Of a stretch of 64,000 nt of DNA, positions 44,500-55,585 are shown piece after piece. Under the pieces are notes generated by a model that saw only the letters and a program-made list of their open reading frames with translations, was not told where the DNA came from and did not search any database. The stretch comes from Siphonodentalium dalli. Taxonomy: Eukaryota > Mollusca > Scaphopoda > Gadilida > Siphonodentaliidae. The stretch covers positions 123,349,030 to 123,413,029 of the forward strand of contig CP136067.1 of NCBI GenBank assembly GCA_032622095.1, read 5' to 3'. The position numbers and the translations under genes were made by a program. Within the stretch, counting starts at the first letter, position 1. Each line of letters starts with the position of its first letter.

Positions 44500-46000
44500 T
44501 ACATACACGGGGATGCAGTAGCACCAGTACCTTGAATTGGAATTTTCCAACTGATATTTCATACTGATGTCACTGATTGCAACTTGTTATAATTTTCCAA
44601 CCTATAATTGCCCTTCCCTACAACCGGCTACCTTTTGAAAAATAAATTTCCAAGAGCTGATGGCCGTTTTGATCAGTCTGAATTTTTTACCAAAGTTGGA
44701 AAATGTTTGAATCTTGATCTAAAAAAGGACATATTAATTCTGCACTGGATATTTATAGGAAATGTCCTCTTTTTGGTTTGATATTTCCAACTGCCGACAA
44801 TTTCGACTCCGTGTTGCCACGTTTATTGTAATTTATAGCCTAATAAAAATAAAATAAAATGTTTCCGGACCCCCCCTCCCACATGTTGGCGATTTAATGG
44901 CTTTCAATTGAGTCCAACTGAGAGAATTTCCAACTTCTGGAAGTACGGTATCTGACCTAACACCTCACACATGATTGTGATTGTTAAAAACTTTGGTATA
45001 AAAATATCGAAATTCACACTAATATTTATTGGAAAAGCAAACTAACAGAACAATTTGAATAAATTTTTGGTCTAAATTTCCAACTAATGTGTCAAGGATG
45101 AAATTTCCAGCCGTTTAATATTTTGGCCAAAGTTGTGAAATTAGACCCCCAATTAACCCATTAAAACTCGGCACGCGTCCCTGTCGCCGAAAAGCAATAT
45201 TGAGTCCTGGCTTCAGTGTCATACTACAAGTATAGAGGGGAGAACATTTAGATTTCCAAGATCAATTGCTTACACATGTAATATGCAGGGACGTGGCGAT
45301 AGGGGGGTTTGGAGTCAATTTGCCCCCCCCAACTTTGTTAAAAAATTTCAACGGTTGACAATATCATACATGACACAATATTAGTATGAAATTCACACCA
45401 AAATAGGGTTAAAATTGTTCTCGTAGTTTGATTTTCCAACAATTAATTAGTGGGGAATTTTTTGTTGTTTTTAGATCAACATTTGCATATTTTCCTACGT
45501 TTTGTCAAAAGTTTGGACTGAAATGTATGACCTCTCAGTTGGAAATTTCCCAACTTTAGGGGAGGTGTCCGGTTTGACACCCCCCCCCCCAACGGAGACC
45601 TCTAACCACGTCCCTTGTTATGGCAACATGGATTTCTGAGATGGGAATACTATACGGGATGTGTGGAGGTGCTCGATTGAGACCGGAAGGCGCCCCTGTC
45701 ACAAAACCAAAACCATATAATACCGCCCATGATATAATCAATTAATCATAAAAAGGTGAAAACCACCGATTCGATATTCTCTGTAATAAATCAGCATTCC
45801 GTTCCACTTAATTGAAAGTGCTAATTGGAAAGTAGATTCCAGGAATAACTACCTATGTTGCCTCATGCTGAGGTTTAATACCTGACATTATCTGCGGGGT
45901 AATTACTAAGATACACCTGGATCGTGGCACGCAGATAAAAGTGAAGCGAGATTGGTGGCATGCATACACTTATGCTAAATCGCTGGATTTGAAGTTCACC
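44500..46000. other. Intergenic, unclassified repeat with TTTCCAAC words
   Basis: Many spaced copies of TTTCCAACT/TTGGAAA-type words, poly-C/G tracts (45324-45331, 45582-45591) and phrases such as GGACGTGGC. The same phrases occur at 47010-47470. No gene or intact element can be defined. Confidence 0.4.
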
Positions 46001-46073
46001 CAAAATAATTGTGTGTAGATATAATATAGAATTTATTATATATTAATATAGGTTGGGTATATATAAACATAAC

Positions 46074-46327
46074 CAAGCCTTGAAATAGTGTGCCTGTCAT
46101 TTGCAGAATGAGGTCCCCAGAGGGTGAATTTAGTGATGCTACCCCGCATAGCGGGCTAGCATCACCAAATTCACCCTATGGGGACCTCAATCTGCTTACA
46201 CCTCAGCAGAATGAGGTTCTCAGATGGTGAATTTAGTGATGCTAGCCCGCTATGCGGGGTAGCATCACTAAATTCACCCTCTGGGGACCTCATTCTGCAA
46301 ATGACATGCACACTATTTCAAGGCTTG
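46074..46327. mobile_element. hAT-type double-hairpin MITE
   Basis: Complete 254-bp copy in the intergenic region upstream of LMF2. Flanks are AACATAAC and AACATAAT, a target duplication with one mismatch. Confidence 0.85.
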
Positions 46328-46579
46328 AACATAATATAAACGTGTCGGAGATCTCATTTGAGCGACGTGTATATATATACGCATTCGCTGGCTTAATGGT
46401 ACAACCAGATGTGCTGCTTCGCTATGCAGAATAGTATATGTATACTCGCTATATAGCACAATACATTGTATATATTGGGAACAAATACGCCACCACATAC
46501 ACATGAGCGCACGTATAGGGTTCCTAATACTTATATACATGTATTCACCAGGGGTTCAAACAGTATAGTGATGAGCAGT

Positions 46580-46603
46580 CCCCCCCCCCCCCCCCCCCCC
46601 CCC
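46580..46603 (+). repeat. 24-nt poly-C run
   Basis: Uninterrupted C run followed by ACGAACCTCCGACTGGAAAC, the same kind of context as the poly-G runs near 37440. Confidence 0.9.
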
Positions 46604-46794
46604 ACGAACCTCCGACTGGAAACTTTGGTCAGAATGTTATAGAATATTAACTACTGAGTATTTCCGAACAATTAAGGTATCGACTTGTTTTAAAAATAAA
46701 CTAGCATAAGCTCGTAACAGTAAAAATGCTATGTTTTGTGTCAGTTCATCATATATTATGTTTTTGTGTGTTTGCACATTTTAAATGTGAGGTA

Positions 46795-47007
46795 CAGTAA
46801 TGCTCTAAGTAATCGACTCCTTAACCACAGCAGAATTATGGGTAACTTTTTAGGATTTAGTCGGAAATATGGCTTGTTGCCATTCACCGGAAAGCTATCG
46901 CCGAGAGATTTCCGATGAATGGCAACAAGCCATATTTCCGACTAAATCCTAAAAAGTTACCCATAATTCTGCTGTGGTTAAGGAGTCGATTACTTAGGGC
47001 ATTACTG
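46795..47007. mobile_element. Tc1/mariner-type palindromic MITE, full copy
   Basis: 213 bp with TA on both sides (46793-46794 and 47008-47009). The two arms differ at only a few positions, so it is one of the younger copies. Confidence 0.88.
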
Positions 47008-47009
47008 TA

Positions 47010-47470
47010 CTCACGAACCTCGAAACCACGTGATTCACCAAAGTGGGTCATATGGTCAAAATGTTCAAGAGTTGGAAATTCTATGCCTGAAACATCCGCA
47101 GTTGGGAAGAGTGTCTCACCCCCATTCACGCTGGTCAAAATTTTCAAAAGTTTGAAAATTTATGCCTGACACAACATTAGTGGGAAATTTTACACCACAT
47201 ATAGGTTGAAATTGGTTGTTTTCCAACCGTGCAGTGTTTGGTGAGGAATTTATTGTTTTTTGACCAATAACGCGTGGCATATATATTTTTCTATTTTTGT
47301 CTTTAAAAAATTTGTTTGAAATGACAGCCAGTTGGAAAATGTTCAACCTTGAGATATACCAGTATGGAAAGTTCCAATTCAAAAGGGTTTGACCTGGGAG
47401 TTTGGTATGGTTCATGCATGGGTGAGACCATGCAACTAGCCACGTCCCTGTAAAGATTGTTCCAATGCAC
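47010..47470. repeat. Unclassified repeat, related to 44500-46000
   Basis: Tandem-like phrases (TCAAAATTTTCAAAAGTTTG, GGTCAAAATGTTCAAGAG, ATGCCTGAAACATC, ATGCCTGACACAAC) spaced about 95 bp. It keeps a 154-codon minus-strand frame open by chance. Confidence 0.5.
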
Positions 47471-48099
47471 TGCATGGGCGATGTCAAAAGGGGAACTGAT
47501 AGAAGCATAACATTGTCGCGAAAGGTGTCAAGTTCGTAGGTTTTTCGTGATACACATTTCAACGGAAGAGAGGTGTCCATAGAAGGAGATAATATTTATC
47601 TTTATGTTATGAATTAAAGCAAGTATAGAACCAATATTTTGCAAGTGCGGACAGATACAAAAATCTGTTTAAAAAAACCTAAGAACGACAACTCATGAAA
47701 ACCCCACGAACCTGACATATTTCGCAACATAGTCATTGCAGCAGAATGCAGTGAAAGTTATATGTACGGTTCGGCACATGTATACGGTAGTTAATGACTT
47801 GACTAACTGAGTAAACGTCAAAAGATATTCCAACTCCACGACGCCCGATAGGTAATAAACCTCTCCCGAAATAATATCGACAGCTATTGTGTATTGTCCT
47901 CATAATGTGTATACAAATAGTACGCATAAAAGCTTTCCATATATAAACCGACAAAGGAACTTCTTTAGTCAATATTAGGATTTAGGCCAGGCACATTGGT
48001 CTCTTTATTCCCGGATACCGTTGCATGCAGGGCAGGGCGGAATTTATAATGTTTTTATATACCTCATCACTCGATCCACCTGTACATAATTATCAAGCG

Positions 48100-49265
48100 T
48101 AAATCTGTTATAGGTTATGACATATGGTGGACTTGCAACGTTCGGTTGAGTGAAACTGATAAGTTTGTAGTCAGGCGCTATGGCAACTGGGGGGTGTCGA
48201 ATTTTACTAACATCGCCGGAAATCTCAACGAATAGACTGTACCACTCCGCAGAAAACACCTCTGAACTACGCTAATTTGTATATATTTACGTCTGGATTC
48301 GGGACGCACATATTATAATTGGCTATACACTAACGCAAACTATTTCTTCACCGAGAGTCACTGCTTTCAATTATAATATATAGGAATTACGGTGCATGTG
48401 TGTTGTCAATTTAGATATAATATTATTAAAATAACTACTTTGATCAAGAGTATTCTCCATTTCTATTTTATCACCCTACCGGAGTGTTTCACATCACTTT
48501 AACAATCGTCACCTGGCCCATATATATTAATTCACAAATATACACTTATGTGTGGCCTTAGTGAGGATTAGTAGACCGGGTGATTTAGTATGATTATGGT
48601 TGTTAGACAACGAGTAACCAAATCACATTAACTGATTTATACATGCAGTTATGAAGTCAAATCATGTGACCGAAACATAATATAGTATTCAGGACTATTA
48701 AATTAATGTTACACATTTTGTCTTGGATTTTTACTGGAAATTGTTCCTTCACCAAGAGGACTGAGAGTGTTCGGAATACCATCGCTCATCGATCTTAATT
48801 GGACGGCGAGCATGCAGTAAATATGTAAAGGTCAGTATACCTGAACTGGACTAAATTGCAGTGGTAATTAATGGTCTTTGGATTTCAAGATTTGTTTCTG
48901 GAAATTACTCACTTATGTGGAACACTCTGGTATGGTGATCAAATAGAAATGGAGAATTTTTGAGTAATTTTTACAAATAGTATATCCAAATTGACAACAC
49001 ACACCATCATTCTTATATATGAATTAAATGCAGTGACTCTCGATGGCGAAATAGTTTTCGTTAGTTTATCGCCAATAGATGCGTCCCGAATCGAGTAGTA
49101 AATATTTACAATTGAGCGTAGTTCAGACGATGTTTTCTATGGATTGGTACTGTTGATTTGCGTAAAATTTTCGGCGATGTTGGTAGAATGTTACATTCCT
49201 CCAGTTGTCATAGTGCCTGAACAGTATAACTTATCAGTTTCACGCACCCGAATAGGTACATAATA
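48100..49265. repeat. Imperfect inverted repeat with arms of about 350-400 bp
   Basis: 48100-48500 pairs with 48915-49265 in inverted orientation. Shared words include ATTCGGGACGCA, GAGAGTCACTGC, CAATTTAGATATA-like, GTTTCACATC-like, CGGCGATGTT, CAGTTGTCATAG/CAGTTGCCATAG and ACTTATCAGTTTCAC. The arms are clearly diverged. A 71-codon frame on the minus strand in the left arm is broken by stops in the right arm. Confidence 0.7.
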
Positions 49266-50079
49266 TGTCTTTAAATTGAAATTGTACTAAGGAAAATGAG
49301 AAACACAGGGTATATTACCTTAGCAAATGTGATTCAAATTAATTAAGTGGAATTCGTTCATGAGAACCGCTATATGTAGTTACAAAATTCGCTTTATACT
49401 AATTTATTTGTTTATTTATAAATAGTTTGAAGAACACATGGCCTCCTTGACTACCGGTATATAATTGCGACTGTATGTTGAGGAATGTAGTCCGCATGCA
49501 GTTGAGAGGCAAGCATGCAAGAGTAAACCGTGGTGCCCAAGTTGCAAGCACAACCATGTTTTATTGAGCATATATATATATAAGCTGCAACAAATGTGGC
49601 CACCAATGTATGGACTTATATATATAGACCGCGCTTGTATACCATCCTATATATAGTCCATGTTTCACTCAACACTAAATCCGACCATTTATGGAACCAT
49701 CTCCTATAATTATAACGTAATTATATAATTAAAATGAATTAATGACTTAAGTCAATAATTAATTTTCATTATAATTACCATGTGTTTTACATCGTCCATT
49801 AGAGCACAAGAGTGTAATTTGCACTCACCCATGGCGCAAATGTATTAATTTGTTGCATATATTCTGTTAAGTATATATAATAGGAGATGGTCACATAAAT
49901 GGTCATATTTAGTGTATACAGTCCCCCTTTAATTGTGATATCGGTAATTATAGAGCTAGATGCCGGTTCACGTACCATTTGCGACTGCCGATAAAACAAA
50001 AACTGGTTTACATCAAATGAAACTTGGTCTAACCAACCTGCAGTTCTAAGGTTCAAATGAACTACAAGCATTCCATATA

Positions 50080-50282
50080 CAGTAATGTCCTAATTAATCG
50101 ACTGTCTTCGCAGTGTTTACATTCAAAGATTGATATACCAACTTGTCAGGTCAATCGTTAGGCAAAGATGGTTCTCCGAGAGCTTTCCGATGAATGGCAA
50201 CAAGCCATATTTCTGACTAAATCCTGAAAAGTTACCCATAATTCTGCTGTGGTTAAGGAGTCGATTACTTAGGGCATTGCTG
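50080..50282. mobile_element. Tc1/mariner-type MITE with replaced left arm
   Basis: Both ends and the TA flanks are present, but the left arm after CGACT is replaced by a 65-bp block (50101-50165). That block recurs in inverted orientation at 50424-50488. Confidence 0.85.
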
Positions 50283-50488
50283 TAACTTCCATGCAGTGAT
50301 AAAATGTAATCCATTATTTGATATTAAACCGACTACACTGAACGAGATCGATATGTGCTTGGTCTTGCCATTGTGGTAATGTGTACCATAACAAAGCTAG
50401 CGTTTAAACGTTTGTCGAGATCGTTGCCTAACGATTGACCTGACAAGTTGGTATATCAATCTTTGAATGTAAACACTGCGAAGACAGT
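50101..50488. repeat. 65-bp perfect inverted repeat, one arm inside a MITE
   Basis: 50101-50165 (ACTGTCTTCGCAGTGTTTAC ... GTTAGGCAA) and 50424-50488 are exact complements as far as I can compare by eye. The left arm sits inside the MITE at 50080-50282. Confidence 0.92.
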
Positions 50489-51834
50489 TGAGCAAATAAA
50501 TGAAAAGGTATACTATGCGAAGTATTTTGAGTATATATATGATGGATTTATGTTATTGGATATTGTGGTCCACTGCTGCATGAAAAAGTAAGTTTGTAGA
50601 GGAAATATGGTAATTTTATAACTAATTAAATTGCATGCAGGCAGAATTCACCAAGTGTTTGTGCATTCCGAAATCAACATGTTCAACTATGTAAAATAGT
50701 TTGCAGCTTGCATGCATGGTGTCGTTTTAAAAAACGTAATTATGTCGAAGATAGACATCCGTAAACTTCCAAACATCCATGATGTCGTGACCTATCACGT
50801 ATACACTTCACAAAACATGTAAATAGTAGCTAGAGAACAATATAAATACATGCTATTGATGTTAATTGGTTGTACATTAATCTACCGCCTCCTGACGCTG
50901 AATTGGTCATTGTCGCGTGGTATCACATGTGCAAAGACACACATGCAGGATCTCCCAAATGTGTGAAAAAAAGAAGAAAAAACACCCAGCATCTCAAATT
51001 TAAGTCTCATTCGTCGGCGACAGTTAAACTCAACGCGGGTGGAATACCCATTCAAATTCCGTTGACATTTCACTCGAAAATCACACGCAAATAATTTTTG
51101 TATAATCATAATTAACAAGCGACTAATTTAAAATCGATTTTGTTGAGACCTAATGTTAGGTGACTTTGCACATCCTGGGTGTCTATTTGAACTTTTATGA
51201 AATGGTGTGTGTCATTTTGTAGCCTGCATGGAGACCATGACCAATTCAGCCCTTCTGACATGTCAGAATTGGTTGATGTACTCCGTCCCCAAACAACAAC
51301 GAATATTTGTTACTCGGTCCGCTGTGCCCCTCCCCACATCGCCACAACACCCACCCAGACGTACATCATGGTACTATATATCAATACATTAAATACAATA
51401 TACAATACAATATATAATTACAATTTTAATACACCTGCAAATTGCCTTGTCTATATATATCCCTTTAATTTCAAGAAGCCTTTCCGGTGTAAACGTTTAC
51501 CACATTATTATTGCCGTCAGCCATGCAGGTTTACAAAGAATGAGTGTTCTTTGTTTAATCAAGCATTTGTTGTTCGTTTTGCGGAACACACGACGGAGAT
51601 GTTATGTTAATCAGTCTAGATAACATAGTATAAAGAATCGCTGTAAGTCTGTGCATATATTTTCTGTGCGGACTACACATAAAACAGATCAGATGTATCA
51701 CATATGGCGTTCACACAATCAACCATTCAGTTTTAAAGTGATGTGTTGACTTCTTCGTCTTTTTGCGAGCCAGTATCTTTGGTCGAGATAATTTATCACA
51801 ATTGACTATTTGTATAGATTTGTTTTTTTTATAT

Positions 51835-52430
51835 ATATATACTAGCAGGATTGGTCCCATGGCTTTGGTCGATCCATTAATTTTTTCTTCTTCTCAAGGT
51901 AACCCCGTACAGGCACGCCGACAGCATGCTATCATTTGCGGGTACCCGTTTCAAGGTCATGTTGGGTGGACAAAATAACCCGACAAAAATATTCCCCGTC
52001 CTGAGTTGACCATACATAACAAATTTCACGTTGATGTCACCGCTGACGACCGAGATATCGCCCAAGGTCATTTGTGGGTACCCGTTTCAAGGTCACCTCA
52101 GGCGGACAAACTGACCCGACGAAAATCTCCCCCGTCCCTTGGAAGCCATAAGTACGAAATTTCGTCTCGATATCCCCAGTTTCCGAGACGGTCGATTGAG
52201 CCGTATTTATACTCGTGTATATAAACGCTCTTTAACAACGACACCGAAGATACGAACGCTCTTTAATCATTAACCCATAAATCCCCATTACGGTGGCAGT
52301 TGAAGGGTGAAGTAGTGGTCCGAGTGCACTGCCTGTGGGTTTTTACCCTTACACAGCAAGTTTGGGTTCAATCGGCCCAGCAGTTCTCGAGTCTATAGCG
52401 CACATATATACGGAAGTCTCAAAATATATA
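51835..52430 (+). repeat. Interspersed repeat, copy 1
   Basis: Starts after a TA-rich tract with ACTAGCAGGATTGGTCCCAT. It contains TCAAGGTCATGTTGG, GACAAAATAACCCGAC and ATCTCCCCCGTCCCTTGGAA, and ends GTCTATAGCGCACATATATA. The same order occurs at 61655-62285. No coding capacity; class unknown. Confidence 0.7.
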
Positions 52431-52439
52431 GTAGACTAG

Positions 52440-53390
52440 CAGGTTAGCCCGCCACTGGCGTGGTTGGTCAGAAACATGACATTTAAAAAAAAAAAAAAAT
52501 TCTGCCTTTTTTTTCTTTTTTTCAATGAGTTAATTCTGCCTTTTTAATCAAGAGAAATGATGATACCCGCCCTAAAAGAGGTATGATTTACGGAACATCG
52601 GGCGGAAAAACTGACCCGATGAAAATCTCCCCCCCCCCCCTTCTTAGGAACGAAAGACATAAGAATCACACAACACGCAGTTTTGGTTTTAATTTAATTT
52701 TTTGTTTTTCAACGAGTTAATTCTGCCTTTTTAATCAAGAGAAATGATGGTACCCGTCCCTAGGGCGGAAAAACTGACCCGATGAAATTCTCCCCCGTCC
52801 CTAAAAGAGGTATGATTCGATGAAAATCTCCCCCGTTCCTAGGAACGACAGACATAAGAATCACACGACATGCATTTGTTGTTTTACAATGAGTTAATTC
52901 TGCCTTTTTAATCAAGATAAATGCATTCCGGTTCCGGTGAGTTTTGTGATTCGATGAAAATCACCCCCGTTCCTAGGAACGACAGACATAAGAATCACAC
53001 GACACGCATTTGTTGTTTTCCAAGGAGTTAATTCTGCCTTTTTAATCAAGATAAATGCATTCCGGTTCCGGTGCGTTCTGCATCCGTAGTTTCGTACGCA
53101 TTCGTACGCATAGGTGACCGTTTAGCAACGCCGATGGCAATAAAGAGCGTTACTCGGTTAACAACGCCAACTTTGGTCAATATAAAGAGCGTGAATGTAT
53201 TAACCCCCCCCCCGCAGTGCCGAGGACGGTGATTTTGATGATTGGGAGTGGAGAATGAGTGATCAGAGCTTCTCCAAAACGCCGCGACGACCATTCCCGT
53301 GGGTGTTTACCCTTAGATGGGAAGTTTGAGCTCAATCGAGCCAGCCGTTTTGGAGTCTATAGCGACTATATATATATATATATATATACT
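52440..53390. repeat. Tandem repeats with GAGTTAATTCTGCC words, then a TA microsatellite
   Basis: GAGTTAATTCTGCCTTTTTA recurs at about 52528, 52707, 52891 and 53027, with CTGACCCGATGAAAATCTCC between. A pure TA run of about 22 nt lies at 53366-53388, before another ACTAGCAG repeat start. Confidence 0.7.
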
Positions 53391-53840
53391 AGCAGACCAC
53401 CTGTGGACCCGAGTTCGTCCGGTTTCCCCTCTGCTTTTCGGCGATTTGACCTTGAATTGTCCATTTTGAAGGTCAAGGTCAGGTGGTGGGGTCACGATTT
53501 GACCCGTCCAAAACACTGCCCGGACAAAGGTACCCGTCGAAATCCATCCGGATTTACCCGATTTGACCTCGAATTGATCATTTTGAAGGTCAAGGTCAGA
53601 TCGAGGTCACGATTTGACCCGTCCAAAACACTCCCTGGACAAAATTACCACTAAGTATAAAATTTCGTCAAAATCCGTCTGGCAGTTTTCCAACACCAAC
53701 ACCCCAAAAATGGTGGAAATCGGCCCAGCGGATACCGGGAAATCGGCCCAGCGGATACCGAGATACCCTATGTATCAAATTTCGTCCGTAAAAATCCGCC
53801 AGTTTTACCCGATTTTATTTCCACTCAAGTAAATAAACGC
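53390..53840 (+). repeat. Interspersed repeat with internal 130-bp direct repeat
   Basis: Starts ACTAGCAGACCACCTGTGGA. The unit GATTTGACCTTGAATTGTCC, TTGAAGGTCAAGGTCAG, GATTTGACCCGTCCAAAACA occurs twice. It resembles the 51835 family in its start and its AAATTTCGTC phrases. Confidence 0.65.
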
Positions 53841-55263
53841 GCCTCATATACACACGCTCATTAATTATCAAGCTTCAACCTAAAGATAAATTAGCACTGT
53901 GTGTATTTAGTAAATTTTAACTAATTATTTTCTCGCCGTCAAAGTTCAACAATGTCGATGTTGTTGGCATTGCGGCTTGGGGGCCACCGGTAGATTCGTA
54001 CACGGAAGCCATTTCAGCTAAATGGATTCTTGGATGAGATTCCAGACCATAAAGATGATGATAATTTAGCGAACTTTTACCCGCGGGGTAACTGTACACG
54101 AGTTGAGCCTATGCCTGGCGTGATTATATAAAATCTATCGACAATAGACCTAAGAATATCAGCTGTAGCACAATTTATATACCAGAAATTGTAAATGATA
54201 TATTTTGGGATAGATACACGATTCTTAATAGCCTGCAAATTGACAATATATATTGTAAATGTTATAATTTTGGGATAAATACACGATTCGTAATTGCCTG
54301 CAAATTGACAAAATCTCTTACGTTCGTCGACGACGTATGAATATAGAGTTATCCTCCCTGCATCGGATGACAGGATCCGAATATATGAGTTTTGAAGGTC
54401 AAGGTCACGTCGCACGGACAAATTAATATGCCTATGCCACTCCCCGGCCGAAAGTATCCCCACACACAGTTACATATTTAGCTTCATTGATGGTGATTCG
54501 TGGTTGTATAGTGAATAACACCTTCCGGGCGTGAAATAAAGCGACAAGGAGGATTTCATTGCATAAAAATCCACATGCTTATGGTGAATTGTATATTGGA
54601 AATCGTGCCTTGAAGAAATGAATTATAGTACGACTAGCAATGCGATTATTACGTCCTCTATGGGTGTTAAGCTAGACACACATGCTTGCGTATGCGTATG
54701 GTGCGTTGCGTTCCGATGCGAAACTATTCTGACGCTCCGAATGCCTCCCGATTTTTATCGGACCGAAAATACTCGTATTTTCCATCCGATAGAAATCGTC
54801 GCTCCGTTTGCGTTTGCATGTAAATCCACGGTGAAGTGACTGAAACGATCACTATCGGACAACGTTCGCATGACCCCAACGGCATGTGTGTTTTACTTGT
54901 CAATGGGCCAATGTGCGAAAAATTATTAAAAACTAAATTTTAATAAAGAGGTACTTGGATATTTTCGTACTCATATAGTTATGATATCTCCGCCTCTCCA
55001 CGACGCTGGTGGAGGAATTACAGCTGAGATAGTTAATTTCGTTAGTAAACAACTCAAATGCACATCGCAACTACCGACCCCCGGTAAACTTTCTCGGATA
55101 CACGAATCAGATTACCATCCTTTTTGCGTGGATATAACAAAACTAATACGTACATACAGTGCATTGACCAATATATCGACTAAGTAATGACATGACATAT
55201 TCATCTTGTGTATATTCCAGATATCCAAGGACTAGTGATATATGAGTAATCAACAGTTCAGAT
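53841..55263. other. Upstream region of the Roco gene
   Basis: 54170-54320 holds a direct duplication of about 85 bp (ATTGTAAATG, GGGATA, ACACGATTC, CTGCAAATTGACA). Several short plus-strand frames (54618-54839, 54981-55187) lack recognisable similarity. A TATTCCAG acceptor-like site at 55213-55220 may end a 5' UTR intron. No TATA box is convincing. Confidence 0.35.
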
Positions 55264-55585
55264 ATGTCGTCTCCACCAAGAAAACCGAAAACGCAACTCA
55301 AGGTTGAGAAATCTCCAGACAGGAAGAAATCCCCGAATCGCAAAACGAGTGGGAAAACAACAAGCGATGATCGCCCAAAGACGTCAAAATCTGCGAAGGA
55401 CAGGGCAGGAAGAGCGGCAAGTCGAGAGAAATCGGCCGAGCCAGCGAAGAAGGTCGAGAAAAAGAGCGCAAAGGGGAAGAAGAGTGCGGTGAACAAAGCA
55501 CCCGAGATTCTCGTAGATTCTCGAGGGTTCAAGATAATCGACCAATCGGGACAGGGCATGACTATGGTCGCGGGACATCTATTCT
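55264..55585 (+). CDS. Roco gene exon 1 (basic N-terminal segment)
   Basis: A 322-nt exon beginning MSSPPRKPKT and ending MTMVAGHLF plus one base before GTGAGT. An in-frame TGA at 55243-55245 supports this ATG. The final T joins CA of exon 2 to make Ser, giving a continuous frame HLFSKEIGEL. The Lys/Ser-rich run has many SP and KS pairs and could be phosphorylated. This segment is absent from vertebrate MFHAS1 as I know it, so the junction is the least certain part of the model. Confidence 0.75.

Noticed and set aside
47116-47580. 154-codon minus-strand open frame
   Set aside because: It runs through a repeated TTTCCAAC-type sequence that also occurs at 44500-46000 and shows no domain or splice structure.
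51197-51610. 137-codon plus-strand open frame
   Set aside because: Composition is low-complexity (Tyr, Asn, Thr, Ile) from AT-rich DNA, with no recognisable motif.
55304-55559. Frames on both strands opposite the basic exon of the Roco gene
   Set aside because: They are shadows of a Lys/Ser-rich coding exon whose own frame is supported by splice phase and an upstream in-frame stop.
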